From Cupriavidus sp. EM10 (lineage in GTDB: Bacteria; Pseudomonadota; Gammaproteobacteria; Burkholderiales; Burkholderiaceae): a DNA stretch of 64,000 nt. Location of the stretch: positions 930,001 through 994,000 of the forward strand of contig NZ_CP076061.1 in assembly GCF_018729255.1 (NCBI RefSeq). The letters run 5' to 3'. Each line of letters opens with the position of its first letter. Position 1 is the first letter of the stretch. Shown here in pieces: positions 31,494 to 41,603 of this stretch. The notes under the pieces were generated by a model. The model did no database searches, was not told the origin of the DNA, and worked only from the letters and a program-made list of their open reading frames with translations. A program made the translations under genes and the position numbers.

Positions 31494-32863
31494 TCAGAGG
31501 TCGCGGAACGCGGCGGCGGCGTGGCGGTGCGGCAGCCGGTCGCCTTCGGCGAAGAGCTTGTGGCGCAGCGACCCTTCGGCATACGCGGTCTTGTAGCGGC
31601 CGCGGTCCTGCAGCGCAGGCACCACCAGGTCGACAAAGTCCTCGTAGCTTTCGGGCACGACGGTGCGGCTCAGGTTGAAACCATCGACGCCGGTCTCGTC
31701 GACCCAGCTGGCCAGCGTGTCGGCCACCTGCGAAGCGTCGCCGACGATGGCCGGATAGCGTCCGCCGAGCTCGAACAGGTCGAGCAGCTTGCGACGCGTC
31801 CAGCCGTGCTGGGCGGCGGTTTTCGTCGCCGATTCGATGGCGTTGCCACCGCCGTAGTCGACGGGATCGTCCAGGCCGTAGCGTCCGAAGTCCACCCCGT
31901 GCTGGCCGCGAAGTGGGCCAGGCCGGCTTCGCGGCTAGCGTAGTCGCGGTATTCGGCATGTTTCTCGCGAGCTTCCGCCTCGGTTCGTCCGGTGACCACG
32001 GCAGCGCCCATGAAGACCTTCACGTCGTCCGGGCGGCGCCCCGCTGCCACAAGCTGCTCGCGCAGCGCCGACACCGTCTTGCGCGCGGCTTCCTTGGTCG
32101 GCGGCGAGATGAACACGCATTCGGCATGGCGCGCGGCAAAGCGCTGGCCGCGCCCCGAGCTACCAGCCTGGAACAGCACGGGCGTGCGCTGCCGCGAGGG
32201 CTCGGACAGGTGATAGCCATCGACCTTGTAGTAGCGGCCCTGGTGGCTCACCTTGCGCACGCGAGCCGGGTCGGCGAAGACGCGAGCGGCCTTGTCGCGC
32301 AGCACGGCGTCATCCCGCCAGCTTCCTTCCCAGAGCTTGTACAGCACCTCCAGGTACTCGTCGGCGCGGTCATAGCGTTCGTCATGGGCCAGTTGCGCAT
32401 CCAGGCCCATTGCCCGGGCCGCGCTATCCAGGTAGCCGGTCACGATGTTCCACCCCACGCGGCCGCGCGTGAGGTGGTCCAGCGTCGAAAAGCGGCGCGC
32501 CAGCAGGTATGGCTGCTCGTAAGTCAGGTTGACCGTCACGCCAAAGCCCAGGTGGCGCGTGGCGGCGGCCATCGCCGGCACCAGCAGCAGCGGGTCGTTC
32601 ACGGGCAGCTGCACCGACTCCTGCAGGGTCACGTCCACGTTGTTGCGATAGACGTCGTACACGCCGACGATATCGGCAATGAACAGTCCATCGAACAGGC
32701 CCCGTTCCAGCGTGCGGGCCTGGTCGATCCAGTACTCGAGCGTGTTGTAGTCCGTCGACCGGTCGCGCGGGTGCGTCCAGAGGCCGTGATTGATATGCCC
32801 TACGCAGTTCATGTTGAACGCGTTGAGCAGGATGTGCTGCCGTGGCGGGCGGTTGCTCATCAA
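31494..32863 (-). CDS. DszA/NtaA-family FMN-dependent monooxygenase, frameshifted
   Basis: The N-terminal part (starts MMSNRPPRQHILLNAFNMN) shows bacterial luciferase-like family motifs: ARTLERGLFDGLFIADIVG, RFSTLDHLTRGRVGWNIVTG, YDRADEYLEVLYKLWEGSW and PVLFQAGSSGRGQRFAARHA. The frame breaks at C4 (31895-31898 on the plus strand). One extra base gives ASTGVDFGRYGLDDP and a full 456-aa protein ending in HAAAAFRDL. Relatives use FMNH2 from a separate reductase to oxygenate sulfones, nitrilotriacetate or similar compounds. It overlaps the upstream SfnB-like gene by 4 bp. The substrate is unknown; context points to organosulfur. Confidence 0.8.
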
Positions 32864-34109
32864 AGGGCTCCGTGCCGCGGCGGCAGTGTGTCGTTGAGAT
32901 GGAAATTGCCGATGGCGTGGTACTTCCAGCGCACGGGATCGTGCAGCGTATGCGTGCGCGCATTGCGCCAGAAACGGTCCAGGCCCTGGTTATCCAGCGT
33001 GGCCGATGTGCCGCAGAGTTCGAACAGCCGCGTGCCGGCGAGCAGCGATGCCGTGGTGGTGGCTGCACGGGCGGCCGCCACGGCCAGCGATGCCTGCGCG
33101 ACGCTCTGCGCTTCGGGCGCCCGCTGGGCGTCGTCGGTGATACGTCCGGCCCGGCGCACCAGCGCCTCGGCCGCACGCAGACGCACCCTGACGTCACCGA
33201 CGTGATGGATCGTCAGCGGGTCCAGCGATGCGCTGGCCACGCCGGCATCGACCCACGGCCGCGCCTGCTCGCGCACGTACGGCAGCGTGGCGGCAAATGC
33301 GCCCCGGCCGATGCCGAGATCGATGGCGGCGTGCAGCAGCTGGGCGAACGGGCCGATCGTCGTGGGCCGTTCGAACGATGCCAGGAACGGCACCACCCAA
33401 TCGGCTTCGATCCGCACGTTCTCGAATGTCACCGAGCCGCTGCCGGTCACGCGCTGGCCAAAGCCGTCCCAGTCGTCGGTGATGCTGACGCCCGCTGCCG
33501 TGCGTGGCACGAAGGCCAGCCATGTCACGTCGCGGTCGTCTTCGCGCGTCACCGCCAGCGTAGGAATCCAGTGCGCATACAGGGCACCGGTGCAGTAGAA
33601 CTTCTGGCCGTCGACGCGGAAGCCGTTTCCGTCGCGCGTCAGCCGCGTCCGGCGCTTGAAGTCCTTGTGGCCGATCTCGGCCAGCGCATTGCCAAAGCGT
33701 TCGCCGGCTAGGGCGCGTCGAAAAAGAACGCCTGCTGGGCTGGCGTGCCGCCTACGCGCAGCACTTCCAGCGCATAGAAATGGTTCTGCGGAATCTGCCC
33801 AAGCGAGCCGTCCGCGGCGGCGATGATGGCGATGACTTCGGCCAGCGTCGCACTGGACACCCCCGCCCCGCCGTGTTCGCGCGGCACGGTGATGCCCCAC
33901 AACCCGCTGGCGCTGAAGGCATCGAGTTCATCCCAGGGCAGCAGCCGTTCGCGGTCCCGCCTGGCGGCGCCTGGCGCGAACCGGGCGGCAAGCTGATGGG
34001 CAATGGCGACGGCTTCGGCGTCGTCGGCCACGACGTGAGGCACGGCAGCGGGCGCGCGGGCAGGCCGCGCCAGGCCGTCGGCCGGCGGCGGAGTGAAAAG
34101 CAACGACAT
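32860..34109 (-). CDS. SfnB/DszC-like flavoprotein (acyl-CoA dehydrogenase fold), frameshifted
   Basis: The N-terminal half (MSLLFTPPPADGLARP, LWGITVPREHGGAGVS, GQIPQNHFYALEVLR) and the C-terminal half (LAGERFGNALAEIGHK to NDTLPPRHGAL) lie in two frames that meet near 33711-33713. One extra base gives about 416 aa. Family motifs include GQKFYCTGALYAHWIP and RFWRNARTHTLHDPVRWK. SfnB and DszC relatives are flavin-dependent enzymes of sulfone or dibenzothiophene oxidation. It lies one base after the paralogous SfnB-like gene, suggesting tandem duplication and divergence. A direct stop (TAG) sits exactly at the break, so if the sequence is right the gene is truncated. Confidence 0.78.
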
Positions 34110-34110
34110 G

Positions 34111-35379
34111 TCAGTTCCAGGAATGCCGCTTGGGCAGCACGTTGTTCAGGTGATAGTTGCCGATCAGGTGCAGCTTCCAGCGCACCGGGTCGTGCAGCGT
34201 GTGGGTGCGGGCATTGCGCCAGTGACGGTCGAGGTTGTGTTTCGCGCGCGTTGCCGAGGACCCAGCGAACTCGAACAGCTTTTCGCTGGCAAGCAGCGCG
34301 ACCTCGGTGGTCAGCACCTTGGCTTCGGCCACGGCGACCGATGCACGGGCGCTCGATGCCTCTGTCACCGGTTCGGCCGCGATCTCGTCGAGCGTCAGGC
34401 CGGCTTCGCGCAGCACGGCACGGGCGGCTTCGATGTCCACCGCAAGGCGGCCGACATCGGCAATCAGGTGGGGATCGTCGCTGGCGCGCGCGACGCCGGC
34501 GTCGATCCATGGACGGGCGTGGTCGCGTACGAACGCCACCGCATCGTCGAACGCTGCATCGGCGATGCCAAGGTCGATCGCGGCCTGGATCAACTGCGAG
34601 TTCGGGCCGTAGAGCCCCGCCCTGTCGGCGAGCTGCCAGACCGGTATTACGTCATCGGGAGATATCGACACCTGGTCGAAGACGACGGTGCCGCTGGCCG
34701 TCGTGCGCTGGCCGAAGGAAGACCAGTCGTCGATCACAGTCAGCCCGGCGGCGTCGCGCGGCACCCAGACCTGCACAGGCCGGTCATCGTCGTCCAGCGC
34801 GCGCGCAGGCACGCGATGCGCGTACAACGCGCCGGTCGAGTAGTAACGCGTACCGCTGAGGCGCAGGCCTTGTGGTGTGCGGCGCAGGCGCGTGGTGCCG
34901 TCGAGCACGGTGCGGCTGCCGGCCGAGCGGCGCTCGGGGCCAGCGTTGCCAAGCCGCTGACCGGCCAGCACTTCGGCATAAAAGCGGCGCTTCTGTGCCT
35001 CGGTGCCGGCCTCGCGCAGCACGCCCAGCAGGCCGAAGTGGTTCTGCGGGATCTGGCCCAGCGAAGCATCGGCGGCACTCAGGACGGCGAAGACCTCGGC
35101 CAGCGTGGCGAACGAGACATCGGCGCCGCCGTAGGACTTTGGCACCGTGATGCCGCCTAGGCCGCTTTCGGACCACAGGTCGAGTTCGTCCCACGGCTGC
35201 AGGCGTTCGCGGTCGCGGGCGGAGGCGCCCTGGCGGAAGATCGCGGCCAGCGCCCGGGCGGTGTCGAGGGCCTCGGCGTCGGTGCGGATGCGGCGCACGC
35301 GGGATGGATCGGGTACGCGCGGCTCACGCGGGCCGGCGGTGGACGGCCTGGCCGCGCGGATGTCGGAAAGATCGGTCAT
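34111..35379 (-). CDS. SfnB/DszC-like flavoprotein (acyl-CoA dehydrogenase fold)
   Basis: This intact 422-aa protein starts at MTDLSDIRAARPSTAG. Conserved blocks are GLGGITVPKSYGGADVS, GQIPQNHFGLLGVLREAG, GTRYYSTGALYAHRVP and the C-terminal HNLDRHWRNARTHTLHDP. It is paralogous to the next gene and to the one at 41604. I chose the ATG at 35379; the longer frame to 35541 is arginine-rich shadow. It is the first gene of a unit SfnB-SfnB-monooxygenase-metQNI, with the GCAT-N6-ATGC palindrome about 125 bp upstream. Confidence 0.85.
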   Translation of the reverse strand: MTDLSDIRAARPSTAGPREPRVPDPSRVRRIRTDAEALDTARALAAIFRQGASARDRERLQPWDELDLWSESGLGGITVPKSYGGADVSFATLAEVFAVLSAADASLGQIPQNHFGLLGVLREAGTEAQKRRFYAEVLAGQRLGNAGPERRSAGSRTVLDGTTRLRRTPQGLRLSGTRYYSTGALYAHRVPARALDDDDRPVQVWVPRDAAGLTVIDDWSSFGQRTTASGTVVFDQVSISPDDVIPVWQLADRAGLYGPNSQLIQAAIDLGIADAAFDDAVAFVRDHARPWIDAGVARASDDPHLIADVGRLAVDIEAARAVLREAGLTLDEIAAEPVTEASSARASVAVAEAKVLTTEVALLASEKLFEFAGSSATRAKHNLDRHWRNARTHTLHDPVRWKLHLIGNYHLNNVLPKRHSWN

Positions 35380-35504
35380 GGAGAGTCGGTAGGATGCGCG
35401 GCGCCAGCGTCCGGAGACAACTGGTGCGGCGCGGTTCCGACACGATACTGCGGCACGGCCGGTACACGAACGACGCGTTTGTTCTATCCAAAGGCGCCGC
35501 GAAC

Positions 35505-35520
35505 GCATAAGGCCATGCGC
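35505..35520. promoter_or_regulatory. Palindromic sulfur-island motif, copy 1
   Basis: The sequence GCATAAGGCCATGCGC contains the inverted repeat GCAT-N6-ATGC. It lies in the 174-bp gap upstream of the SfnB-led minus-strand operon. A near-identical copy occurs at 41509. It could be a site for a sulfur-starvation regulator (LysR type CysB/SsuR or sigma-54 type SfnR), but none is encoded here and the link is inferred. Confidence 0.4.
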
Positions 35521-35553
35521 AAACTCCCGTTTGGGTCGCAAAGCCGTGCGCGG

Positions 35554-36911
35554 CTATGCTGCCCGCGCATCCGCACGCCTGCGCCCCGCCGGGCGTGCCA
35601 GGCCGAGGTGCTCGCGCAGCGTGGTGCCTGTGTACTGCTCGCGGAACAGGCCCCGACGGCGTAGTTCAGGCAGCACCAGCTCGATGAAGTCGTCGAGCCC
35701 GCCGGGCAGCCATGGCGGCATCACGTTGAACCCGTCGGCTGCCTCGCCTTCGAACCAGGCCTGCAGCTGGTCGACGATCTGCGACGGCGTGCCGTGGATC
35801 GACCAGTGTCCGCGTGCCGTGGCCACACGCCGGCAGAGCTGGCGGATGGTCAAGCCCTCGGCGCGGGCCACGCCCGTCACCAGCTGGAAGCGGCTCTTGG
35901 CGCCATTGGGTTCCTGCAGGTCGTCGGGGAGCGGGCCATCGAGCGGATAGTTGCTCAGGTCGATGCCGCCCAGATGCTGGGACAACAGCGCCAAACCTAC
36001 CGATGGCAGGATCAGCTCCTGCAGTGCCTCGAATTTTTCCTCGGCCTCCGCGGCGGTGCGTCCCACCACGGGAAACACGCCTGGCAGGATCTTGAACTGG
36101 TCCGGCGAGCGGCCAAACCGGGCCAGCCGCCCTTGAGCCCTTGATAAAACGCCTGCGCGCCCTCCAGTGACTGCTGGGCCGTGAATATCACTTCGGCGGT
36201 GCGCGCGGCAAGCGTCTGGCCGGCCTCGGACGAGCCAGCCTGCACGATGACGGGATGACCCTGTGGCGGGCGCGAGACGTTCAGCGGTCCGCGCACCTGG
36301 AAGTGCTTGCCGCGATGATCCAGCCGATGCAGCTTCGCACTGTCGAAATGCACGCCGTTGCCCTTGTCGTGGACCAGCGCATCGTCTTCCCAGGTGTCCC
36401 ACAGGCCGGTGACAACATCGACGAATTCCTCGGCACGCGCGTAGCGGTCGGCATGCTCGGGATGTTTGTCAAGGTTGAAATTGCGCGCCTCGGCGTCGGA
36501 CCAAGACGTCACCACGTTCCAGCCCGCCCGTCCGCCACTCAGGTGATCGAGCGAGGCGAACTTGCGCGCCACGTGATACGGCTCGTTGTAGGTGGTGGAG
36601 ACGGTGGCCACCAGCCCGATGCGCTGCGTGACCGCAGCCAGCGCGGACAGCAGCGTCAGCGGCTCGAATGAGGCCGCTCGCGCTGTGTGGGGCAGCGTGG
36701 CGTCGTCCATGCCGCGGATGGCAACACCGTCGGCCAGGAATAGCGCGTCGAACCCGGCCGACTCGGCGCGCCGGGCCAGCGCGGCGTAATGCGCCAGGCT
36801 ACGGCCAGCGTCAGCATGGGCCTCGGGATGGCGCCAGCCGGCCACGTGGTGACCGGTGGCCATGACAAAGGCGCCAAGATGGAGTTGTCGCGGGGATGGC
36901 GATAGGCTCAT
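35554..36911 (-). CDS. NtaA/SnaA/DszA-family FMN-dependent monooxygenase, frameshifted
   Basis: The N-terminal two thirds carry HLGAFVMATGHHVAGWRHP, ALFLADGVAIRG, KFASLDHLSGGRAGWNVVTS and DAEARNFNLDKHPEHADRYA. The last third (FGRSPDQFKILPGVFPVVG to LGLARPAGRRRADARAA) is in another frame. They join at CCC 36130-36132: one extra base gives FYQGLKG-RLARFGRSPD and about 452 aa. The C-terminus (DGFNVMPPWLPGGLDDF, GTTLREHLGLARP) is typical of the family. It probably oxidises an organosulfur substrate using reduced FMN supplied elsewhere. It lies 2 bp from the TauD-family gene in the ABC importer operon. Confidence 0.82.
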
Positions 36912-36913
36912 GG

Positions 36914-37828
36914 TCAGGCTGCCTTTCGCTGGTCGGCCACGGCGGCGGGCTTGATCGCGCGGCTGGGCTGGCCATCGACGCTGACCGGCACGTCGCCGGC
37001 AATCGTCACGCGGCGCACGATGCGATGCGCGTCACCGTAGTCGTTGATCGCGTAGTGTTGCGTGGCCCGGTTGTCCCAGATCGCCACGTCGCCCGCCTGC
37101 CAGCGCCAGCGGACCGTGTTCTCCAGCCGATGCACATGGCCCTGCAGCAGCGACACCAGGTGTGCCGAATCGATGGACGAATAGCCAAGCAGCTTCTTGA
37201 CGAAGTGTCCCAGCACCAGCGTACGTTCGCCGGTCTCGGGATGAACACGTACCACGGGATGCTCGGTTTCGTACAGCGTCGACGTGAACAGTTCGCGATG
37301 GCGGCGCGCCCCTTCGCCATCCGGCAGCGGGCGCGAAGCGGCATAGTCATAGTCGTTGGTATGCAGTGCCCAGAGCTGGTCGGCCAGCGCGCGCAGCGGC
37401 GCGGGCAGGTCGTCATATGCCGCGGCCGTATTGGCCCAGACCGTATCGCCACCGGCCGTCGGCACCTTCACGGCGCGCAGGACGGAAACCTGCGGATACG
37501 CCAGGTCGAAGGTGACATCCGTATGCCAGGAATTGGCGCGGCCGCCATGTTGCGAATCGAGTTCGAGCAGCACCGTACCGTCGCGCGACGGCACCGTGGG
37601 ATGTGGCACCGGCGTGCCGAACAGCTCTCCGAAGGCCTGCTGCGAAGCATCGTCGAGATGCCCCTGCTGCCGGAAGAACAGTACCTTGTGGCGTAGCAGC
37701 GCGGCGCGAATGGCGGCAAACGTGGCCGGCGGCAGGTCGGCATCGAGCCGAATGCCGTGCACTTCGGCGCCAATGCGGCCGGCCACGGGATGGATGTCGA
37801 GTTCGACCAGCGGTTGGTTTTTCGTCAT
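36914..37828 (-). CDS. TauD/AtsK-family Fe(II)/2-oxoglutarate dioxygenase
   Basis: This intact 304-aa protein has the facial triad visible as WHTDVTFD (His102, Asp104) and His258 in [11 protein letters not shown]. The 2-oxoglutarate-binding Arg lies in HRIVRRVTI. Relatives release sulfite from taurine or sulfate from alkyl sulfates. The length and motifs fit both TauD and AtsK, so I do not choose. I chose the ATG at 37828, preceded by GGAG with a six-base spacer; an upstream ATG at 37864 overlaps the ATPase gene end. It is co-operonic with a sulfonate-type importer, supporting sulfur scavenging. Confidence 0.88.
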   Translation of the reverse strand: MTKNQPLVELDIHPVAGRIGAEVHGIRLDADLPPATFAAIRAALLRHKVLFFRQQGHLDDASQQAFGELFGTPVPHPTVPSRDGTVLLELDSQHGGRANSWHTDVTFDLAYPQVSVLRAVKVPTAGGDTVWANTAAAYDDLPAPLRALADQLWALHTNDYDYAASRPLPDGEGARRHRELFTSTLYETEHPVVRVHPETGERTLVLGHFVKKLLGYSSIDSAHLVSLLQGHVHRLENTVRWRWQAGDVAIWDNRATQHYAINDYGDAHRIVRRVTIAGDVPVSVDGQPSRAIKPAAVADQRKAA

Positions 37829-37860
37829 GGGAGGCTCCGGGGATGTGTAGGGCGGTTGGG

Positions 37861-38652
37861 TCAATAGGAGAGCGCGGCCTGACTGTCGGACGATGCGTGC
37901 AGCGCGCCGAATTGCCGCATCACGCTGTCACGCGCCCGCGCGAACGCGGGCGATGTCCTATCGCGAGGGTGCGGCAGGTTAATTGGCAGCACGTGCCGGA
38001 CACGGCCGGGCCGGGGTTCCATGACGACGACGCGGTCGCCCAGGAACACCGCTTCTTCCACATCGTGCGTGACGAGGATCATCGTGATGCCCTCGGCCTG
38101 CCAGATGCGCTGGAGTTCGCGCTGCAGATGGGCGCGCGTGATGGCGTCCAGTGCGCCGAAGGGCTCATCGAGCAGCAGCACCTCTGGCCGCGTCACCAGC
38201 GCGCGGGCAATCGCCACGCGCTGCGACATGCCGCCCGACAACTGGTAGGGGTACGCGTTCTCGAAGCCCTGCAACCCGACCAGTTCGACATGCGACTGGA
38301 CCGTGCGGAACCGGTCGCCTTCGCTCAGCTTGCTGTTGATCAGCGACAGCGCGATGTTCTGGGCCACGGTCAGCCACGGAAACAGCCGATGCTCCTGGAA
38401 CACGATGCCGCGCTGCAGGCTGGTGCCCGCCACGCGCTGGCCGTCCAGGCGGATCTCGCCGCGATAGTCGTCCTCCAGGCCCACCACGAGCCGTAGTAGC
38501 GTGGACTTGCCGCAGCCGCTGGCGCCGACGATGCTGACGAACTCGCCGGGGTTGATCGACAGCGAGACGTCTTCGAGCACGGGCAGGTTCCTGCCCTTGA
38601 CGTCGTACTGCTTGTGCAGATGCGTGATTTCAAGGGTGCCGGCATGTGGCAT
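37861..38652 (-). CDS. Sulfonate/taurine-type ABC importer ATPase
   Basis: This 263-aa ATPase has Walker [11 protein letters not shown]-loop [15 protein letters not shown], the signature [15 protein letters not shown], Walker [13 protein letters not shown] and the H-loop [17 protein letters not shown]. The SsuB/TauB family is the best fit. It would energise the two permeases encoded just upstream in the operon. The gene is intact, with about 20-bp gaps on both sides. Confidence 0.88.
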   Translation of the reverse strand: MPHAGTLEITHLHKQYDVKGRNLPVLEDVSLSINPGEFVSIVGASGCGKSTLLRLVVGLEDDYRGEIRLDGQRVAGTSLQRGIVFQEHRLFPWLTVAQNIALSLINSKLSEGDRFRTVQSHVELVGLQGFENAYPYQLSGGMSQRVAIARALVTRPEVLLLDEPFGALDAITRAHLQRELQRIWQAEGITMILVTHDVEEAVFLGDRVVVMEPRPGRVRHVLPINLPHPRDRTSPAFARARDSVMRQFGALHASSDSQAALSY

Positions 38653-38673
38653 GGGATCTCCGAAAGAATGTGC

Positions 38674-39462
38674 TCAGGCGGCCGCCACGGAACGCCCGCG
38701 CCAGCGCAGCAGATAGGCTTCGATGCGTGCCGCGATCCAGTTCAGCGTGAAGCCGACCAGGCCAACAACAATCACGCCGAAGAGCACCAGGTCCATCCAG
38801 AAGTTCTCGCGGCCGTCGATCATCGTGTTGCCGATGCCTTTGCCGGCCACGAGCAGGTATTCGGCGCCGAGCGTGGCCAGCCATGCGTAAATCAGGGCCA
38901 GATGGATGCCCGCGAAGATCGACGGGGACGCGGCAGGCAGTACCACGCGCCGGAACGTCTGCCAGCGCGAGAAACGCAGTACGCGGGCGACCTCCAGCAG
39001 GTCTGCGGGCACCGCACGGATGCCTTCGAACGTGTTCAGCACGACAGGAAAGAACGCCGCCAGCGACAGGAACACCACCTTGGCCGCATCGCCCAGTCCA
39101 AACCAGACTGAGATCAGCGGAATCCATGCGAACAGCGAAATCTGCTTGACGGTATGGAAGGTGGGCCCGACCAGCTTTTCGAACAGGCGCGACAGCCCCA
39201 GCGCGGCGCCAAACGCAAGTCCCGCCGCGGTCCCGATCGCAAAGCCTGCGATGTCGCGCAACAAGCTGGCCTGCAGGGCCACGAAGAGCTTGCCTGTGGC
39301 AACCTGGTCGACGGCCGTGGCCCAGACCTTCGAGACCGGCACCAGCAGCGGCGACGTTGACCAGCCGAAGCGCACCGCCGCCCACCACAACGCGACCATC
39401 GTCAGCGGCAATACCCAGCCGCGCAGCGCGCGCGGAAGACGAGGGATGGCAAATCCGGCCAT
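38674..39462 (-). CDS. Sulfonate/taurine-type ABC importer permease (1)
   Basis: This 262-aa permease starts MAGFAIPRLPRALRGW and has the binding-protein-dependent permease signature EVARVLRFSRWQTFRRVVLPAASPSI. I chose the ATG at 39462 with a GAGGAG ribosome site. SsuC/TauC-like. It is adjacent to a second, different permease gene (39473-40309), so the transporter may be a heterodimer or serve two binding proteins. Confidence 0.85.
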   Translation of the reverse strand: MAGFAIPRLPRALRGWVLPLTMVALWWAAVRFGWSTSPLLVPVSKVWATAVDQVATGKLFVALQASLLRDIAGFAIGTAAGLAFGAALGLSRLFEKLVGPTFHTVKQISLFAWIPLISVWFGLGDAAKVVFLSLAAFFPVVLNTFEGIRAVPADLLEVARVLRFSRWQTFRRVVLPAASPSIFAGIHLALIYAWLATLGAEYLLVAGKGIGNTMIDGRENFWMDLVLFGVIVVGLVGFTLNWIAARIEAYLLRWRGRSVAAA

Positions 39463-39472
39463 GGCGTGCTCC

Positions 39473-40309
39473 TCAAAAGCCTGGCTTGCGCCAGCGCAGC
39501 ACGGCCTGCTCGGCCAGCGCCAGCGCCTTGTCCAGCGTGAAGCCCACCGCGCCAACCACGATGACGGCGGCGATGACCATGTCGAGCTGGAACAACTGCC
39601 GGCCGTAGACGATCATGTAGCCCAGCCCTTCCGACGAGGCCAGCAGCTCTACCACCACGAGCGCCAGCCATGCATGGGTCAGGCCATAGCGCACGCCATT
39701 CCAGACCGGCGCGGCGGCAGCGGGAAACACCACGCGCGACAGGGTCTGCCAGCGCGTCAGCTTCATTACGCGCGCCACTTCCAGGTAACGCGTGGGCACG
39801 TTGTGAATGCCCTTGCACGTGTTGATCGCGATCGGCACCAGCGCCGCCTTGGCGATCAGTATGATCTTCAGCGCCTCGTCGATGCCCACCAGCAGCATCA
39901 GCAGTGGCAGCCAGCCCAGCACCGGCACCTGGCTGAAGGCCTTGAACGTGGGATAGACGTAATCGCGGAAGCGCGGAGACAGGCCCATTGCAGCACCCAG
40001 CGCCAGGCCGCCAGCCAGTCCGACAGCGAAGCCTCCGGCCACGCGCAGCGCACTGATCTGCAGGTTCGACCAGAGCTCGCCGCTGCGATACAGGTCTTCC
40101 AGCGTAGCCAGCACGGCATCGGGCGCGGGCAGCACCTGCGGCGGAACCCACTCGAAGCGCGCGGCCAGGTACCAGAGTGCGAGCAGCGCCAGCGGCACGG
40201 GCCAGGCAAGCACGGTGGCAGTCAGCCAGTCGCGCTGCCAGCCGCGCACGGATTGCGCCGCGGGCACGCCCGCTGAAGGCGCGTGGATAGCGATCGGATG
40301 GGCGGCCAT
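39473..40309 (-). CDS. Sulfonate/taurine-type ABC importer permease (2)
   Basis: This 278-aa permease starts MAAHPIAIHAPSAG. It has about six hydrophobic segments and the signature EVARVMKLTRWQTLSRVVFP. The ATG at 40309 lies 2 bp after the solute-binding gene stop. It is paralogous to the next permease. Both carry the EAA-type loop needed to contact the single ATPase encoded downstream, so a heterodimeric channel is the simplest reading. Confidence 0.85.
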   Translation of the reverse strand: MAAHPIAIHAPSAGVPAAQSVRGWQRDWLTATVLAWPVPLALLALWYLAARFEWVPPQVLPAPDAVLATLEDLYRSGELWSNLQISALRVAGGFAVGLAGGLALGAAMGLSPRFRDYVYPTFKAFSQVPVLGWLPLLMLLVGIDEALKIILIAKAALVPIAINTCKGIHNVPTRYLEVARVMKLTRWQTLSRVVFPAAAAPVWNGVRYGLTHAWLALVVVELLASSEGLGYMIVYGRQLFQLDMVIAAVIVVGAVGFTLDKALALAEQAVLRWRKPGF

Positions 40310-40311
40310 GA

Positions 40312-41411
40312 CTATGCTCCGAGGATCTTGCCGTTGGGCTGGTAGATGGGCCAGTAGCTCTGCAGGCTCAGGTCGTTCAGCGCAGCCTTCAGGTAGCGCT
40401 GGTCGATCCACTGGTCGACGTCAAATCGTGCGCGGCTCAGCCGAAAGCGGTAGGCCTGCTCGCTGGCATCCTTGTAGCGCGAGACCAGGAAGGGGTCGAA
40501 GTTCGGGTTCAGGCGCACGCGCAGCGGTTCACCGTCAAAATCCTCTTTCCAGTGATCGTAGGGCGTGCCGGCACGCGCCCAGGTGCGCAGCACCTCTTCG
40601 CGGTGGCTTTCGTCGGATGCCCAGCGCGCGGCTTCCACCGCCGTCTTCACGAACTGCTGCGTGGCCTCGGGGTAGCGGTTGCTGAAATCCTCCGTGACCA
40701 GCACGTGGCTCTGTCGCGTGTAGACCGGCGACTGGTTCTTGCTGCTGTACAGGATGCGCACGGCGCCCTTGTCGCGCAGGCGCAGGATGTCCATCGCGCC
40801 AATCGCCGCGTCGATGTCGCGCGTCGAGAGCGCGGCAAGGTAGCCGGCCGTATCCAGGTTCAACAGGCGCACGTCCTTGTCAGTCAGGCCGTTGGCTTCC
40901 AGCAGTCGCAGTGCGGGCAGGTGCATATTTGTGCCCTTGAACAGCGACACACGCTTGCCACGCAGGTCGGCCACGCTTTTCAGCGGCGAATCGGGCGGTA
41001 CGCCGATATAGATGTTCGCCCGTACGCCGGTGGCCAGCACCAGCTTCGTCTTCAGGCCCGCCGCCCGCGCGACGATCGAGGGTAGATCGCCCTGCAGCGC
41101 GAAGTCCAGTTGGCGGTTGGTCAGCGCCTCGTTGACGGCCGGGCCCGCACCCTTGAAAAAGAACCACTCCACGCGGGTCCCGCGGGCTTGAACGCCTCTT
41201 CCACCCAGCCCTTGGCGAGCGCGATCGACAGCGAACTGCCGGCAAAGGTGGGCGGTGTGCCTGTGGCGGGCTGGGCCACGCCGATGCGGACGACGTCAGG
41301 GCGCGCGCTTGCGGCGGCGCCGAACGTCGAGAACAGCGCGGCGGCGCCAAGGCCGGCGCGCGTGATGCCACGCAGGGCGGCACGACGCGCAGGATTATGG
41401 GGCAGGGTCAT
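40312..41411 (-). CDS. Aliphatic-sulfonate-type solute-binding protein, frameshifted
   Basis: The N-terminus (MTLPHNPARRAALRGITRAG) includes a Tat-like or Sec signal, then VRIGVAQPATGTPPTF. The body continues in another frame from VEWFFFKGAGPAVNEALTN to PIYQPNGKILGA. The break is at CCC 41179-41181. One base restores KPAGTRVEWFFFKGAG and about 366 aa. SsuA-like features are NRQLDFALQGDLPS and DLRGKRVSLFKG. It is the first gene of the operon running to the monooxygenase at 35554, and its start faces the SfnB-like gene at 41604. Confidence 0.82.
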
Positions 41412-41508
41412 CGGGGCGCAGGATTCGTTGTGATCGGATGCCCCAAGATAAGCGCCGACCCCACCAGCGCTTAAGGAATGAATTTGCCTTTCGATATCCG
41501 ATGTGACG

Positions 41509-41524
41509 GCATAAGGGCATGCGG
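41509..41524. promoter_or_regulatory. Palindromic sulfur-island motif, copy 2
   Basis: GCATAAGGGCATGCGG repeats the GCAT-N6-ATGC palindrome seen at 35505, differing at two of 16 positions. It sits in the 192-bp divergent region between the solute-binding gene (minus) and the SfnB-like gene (plus), where it could control both. A related half-motif, TTAAGGAATG, lies about 40 bp away at 41471. Confidence 0.45.
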
Positions 41525-41603
41525 AATCGGTCGTTACCCGTCGAGCAAATTGCTGCACGATGTCTTTCTTGCTCATTCGACGAGAACCCGGAAGGACAAC
41601 CGC

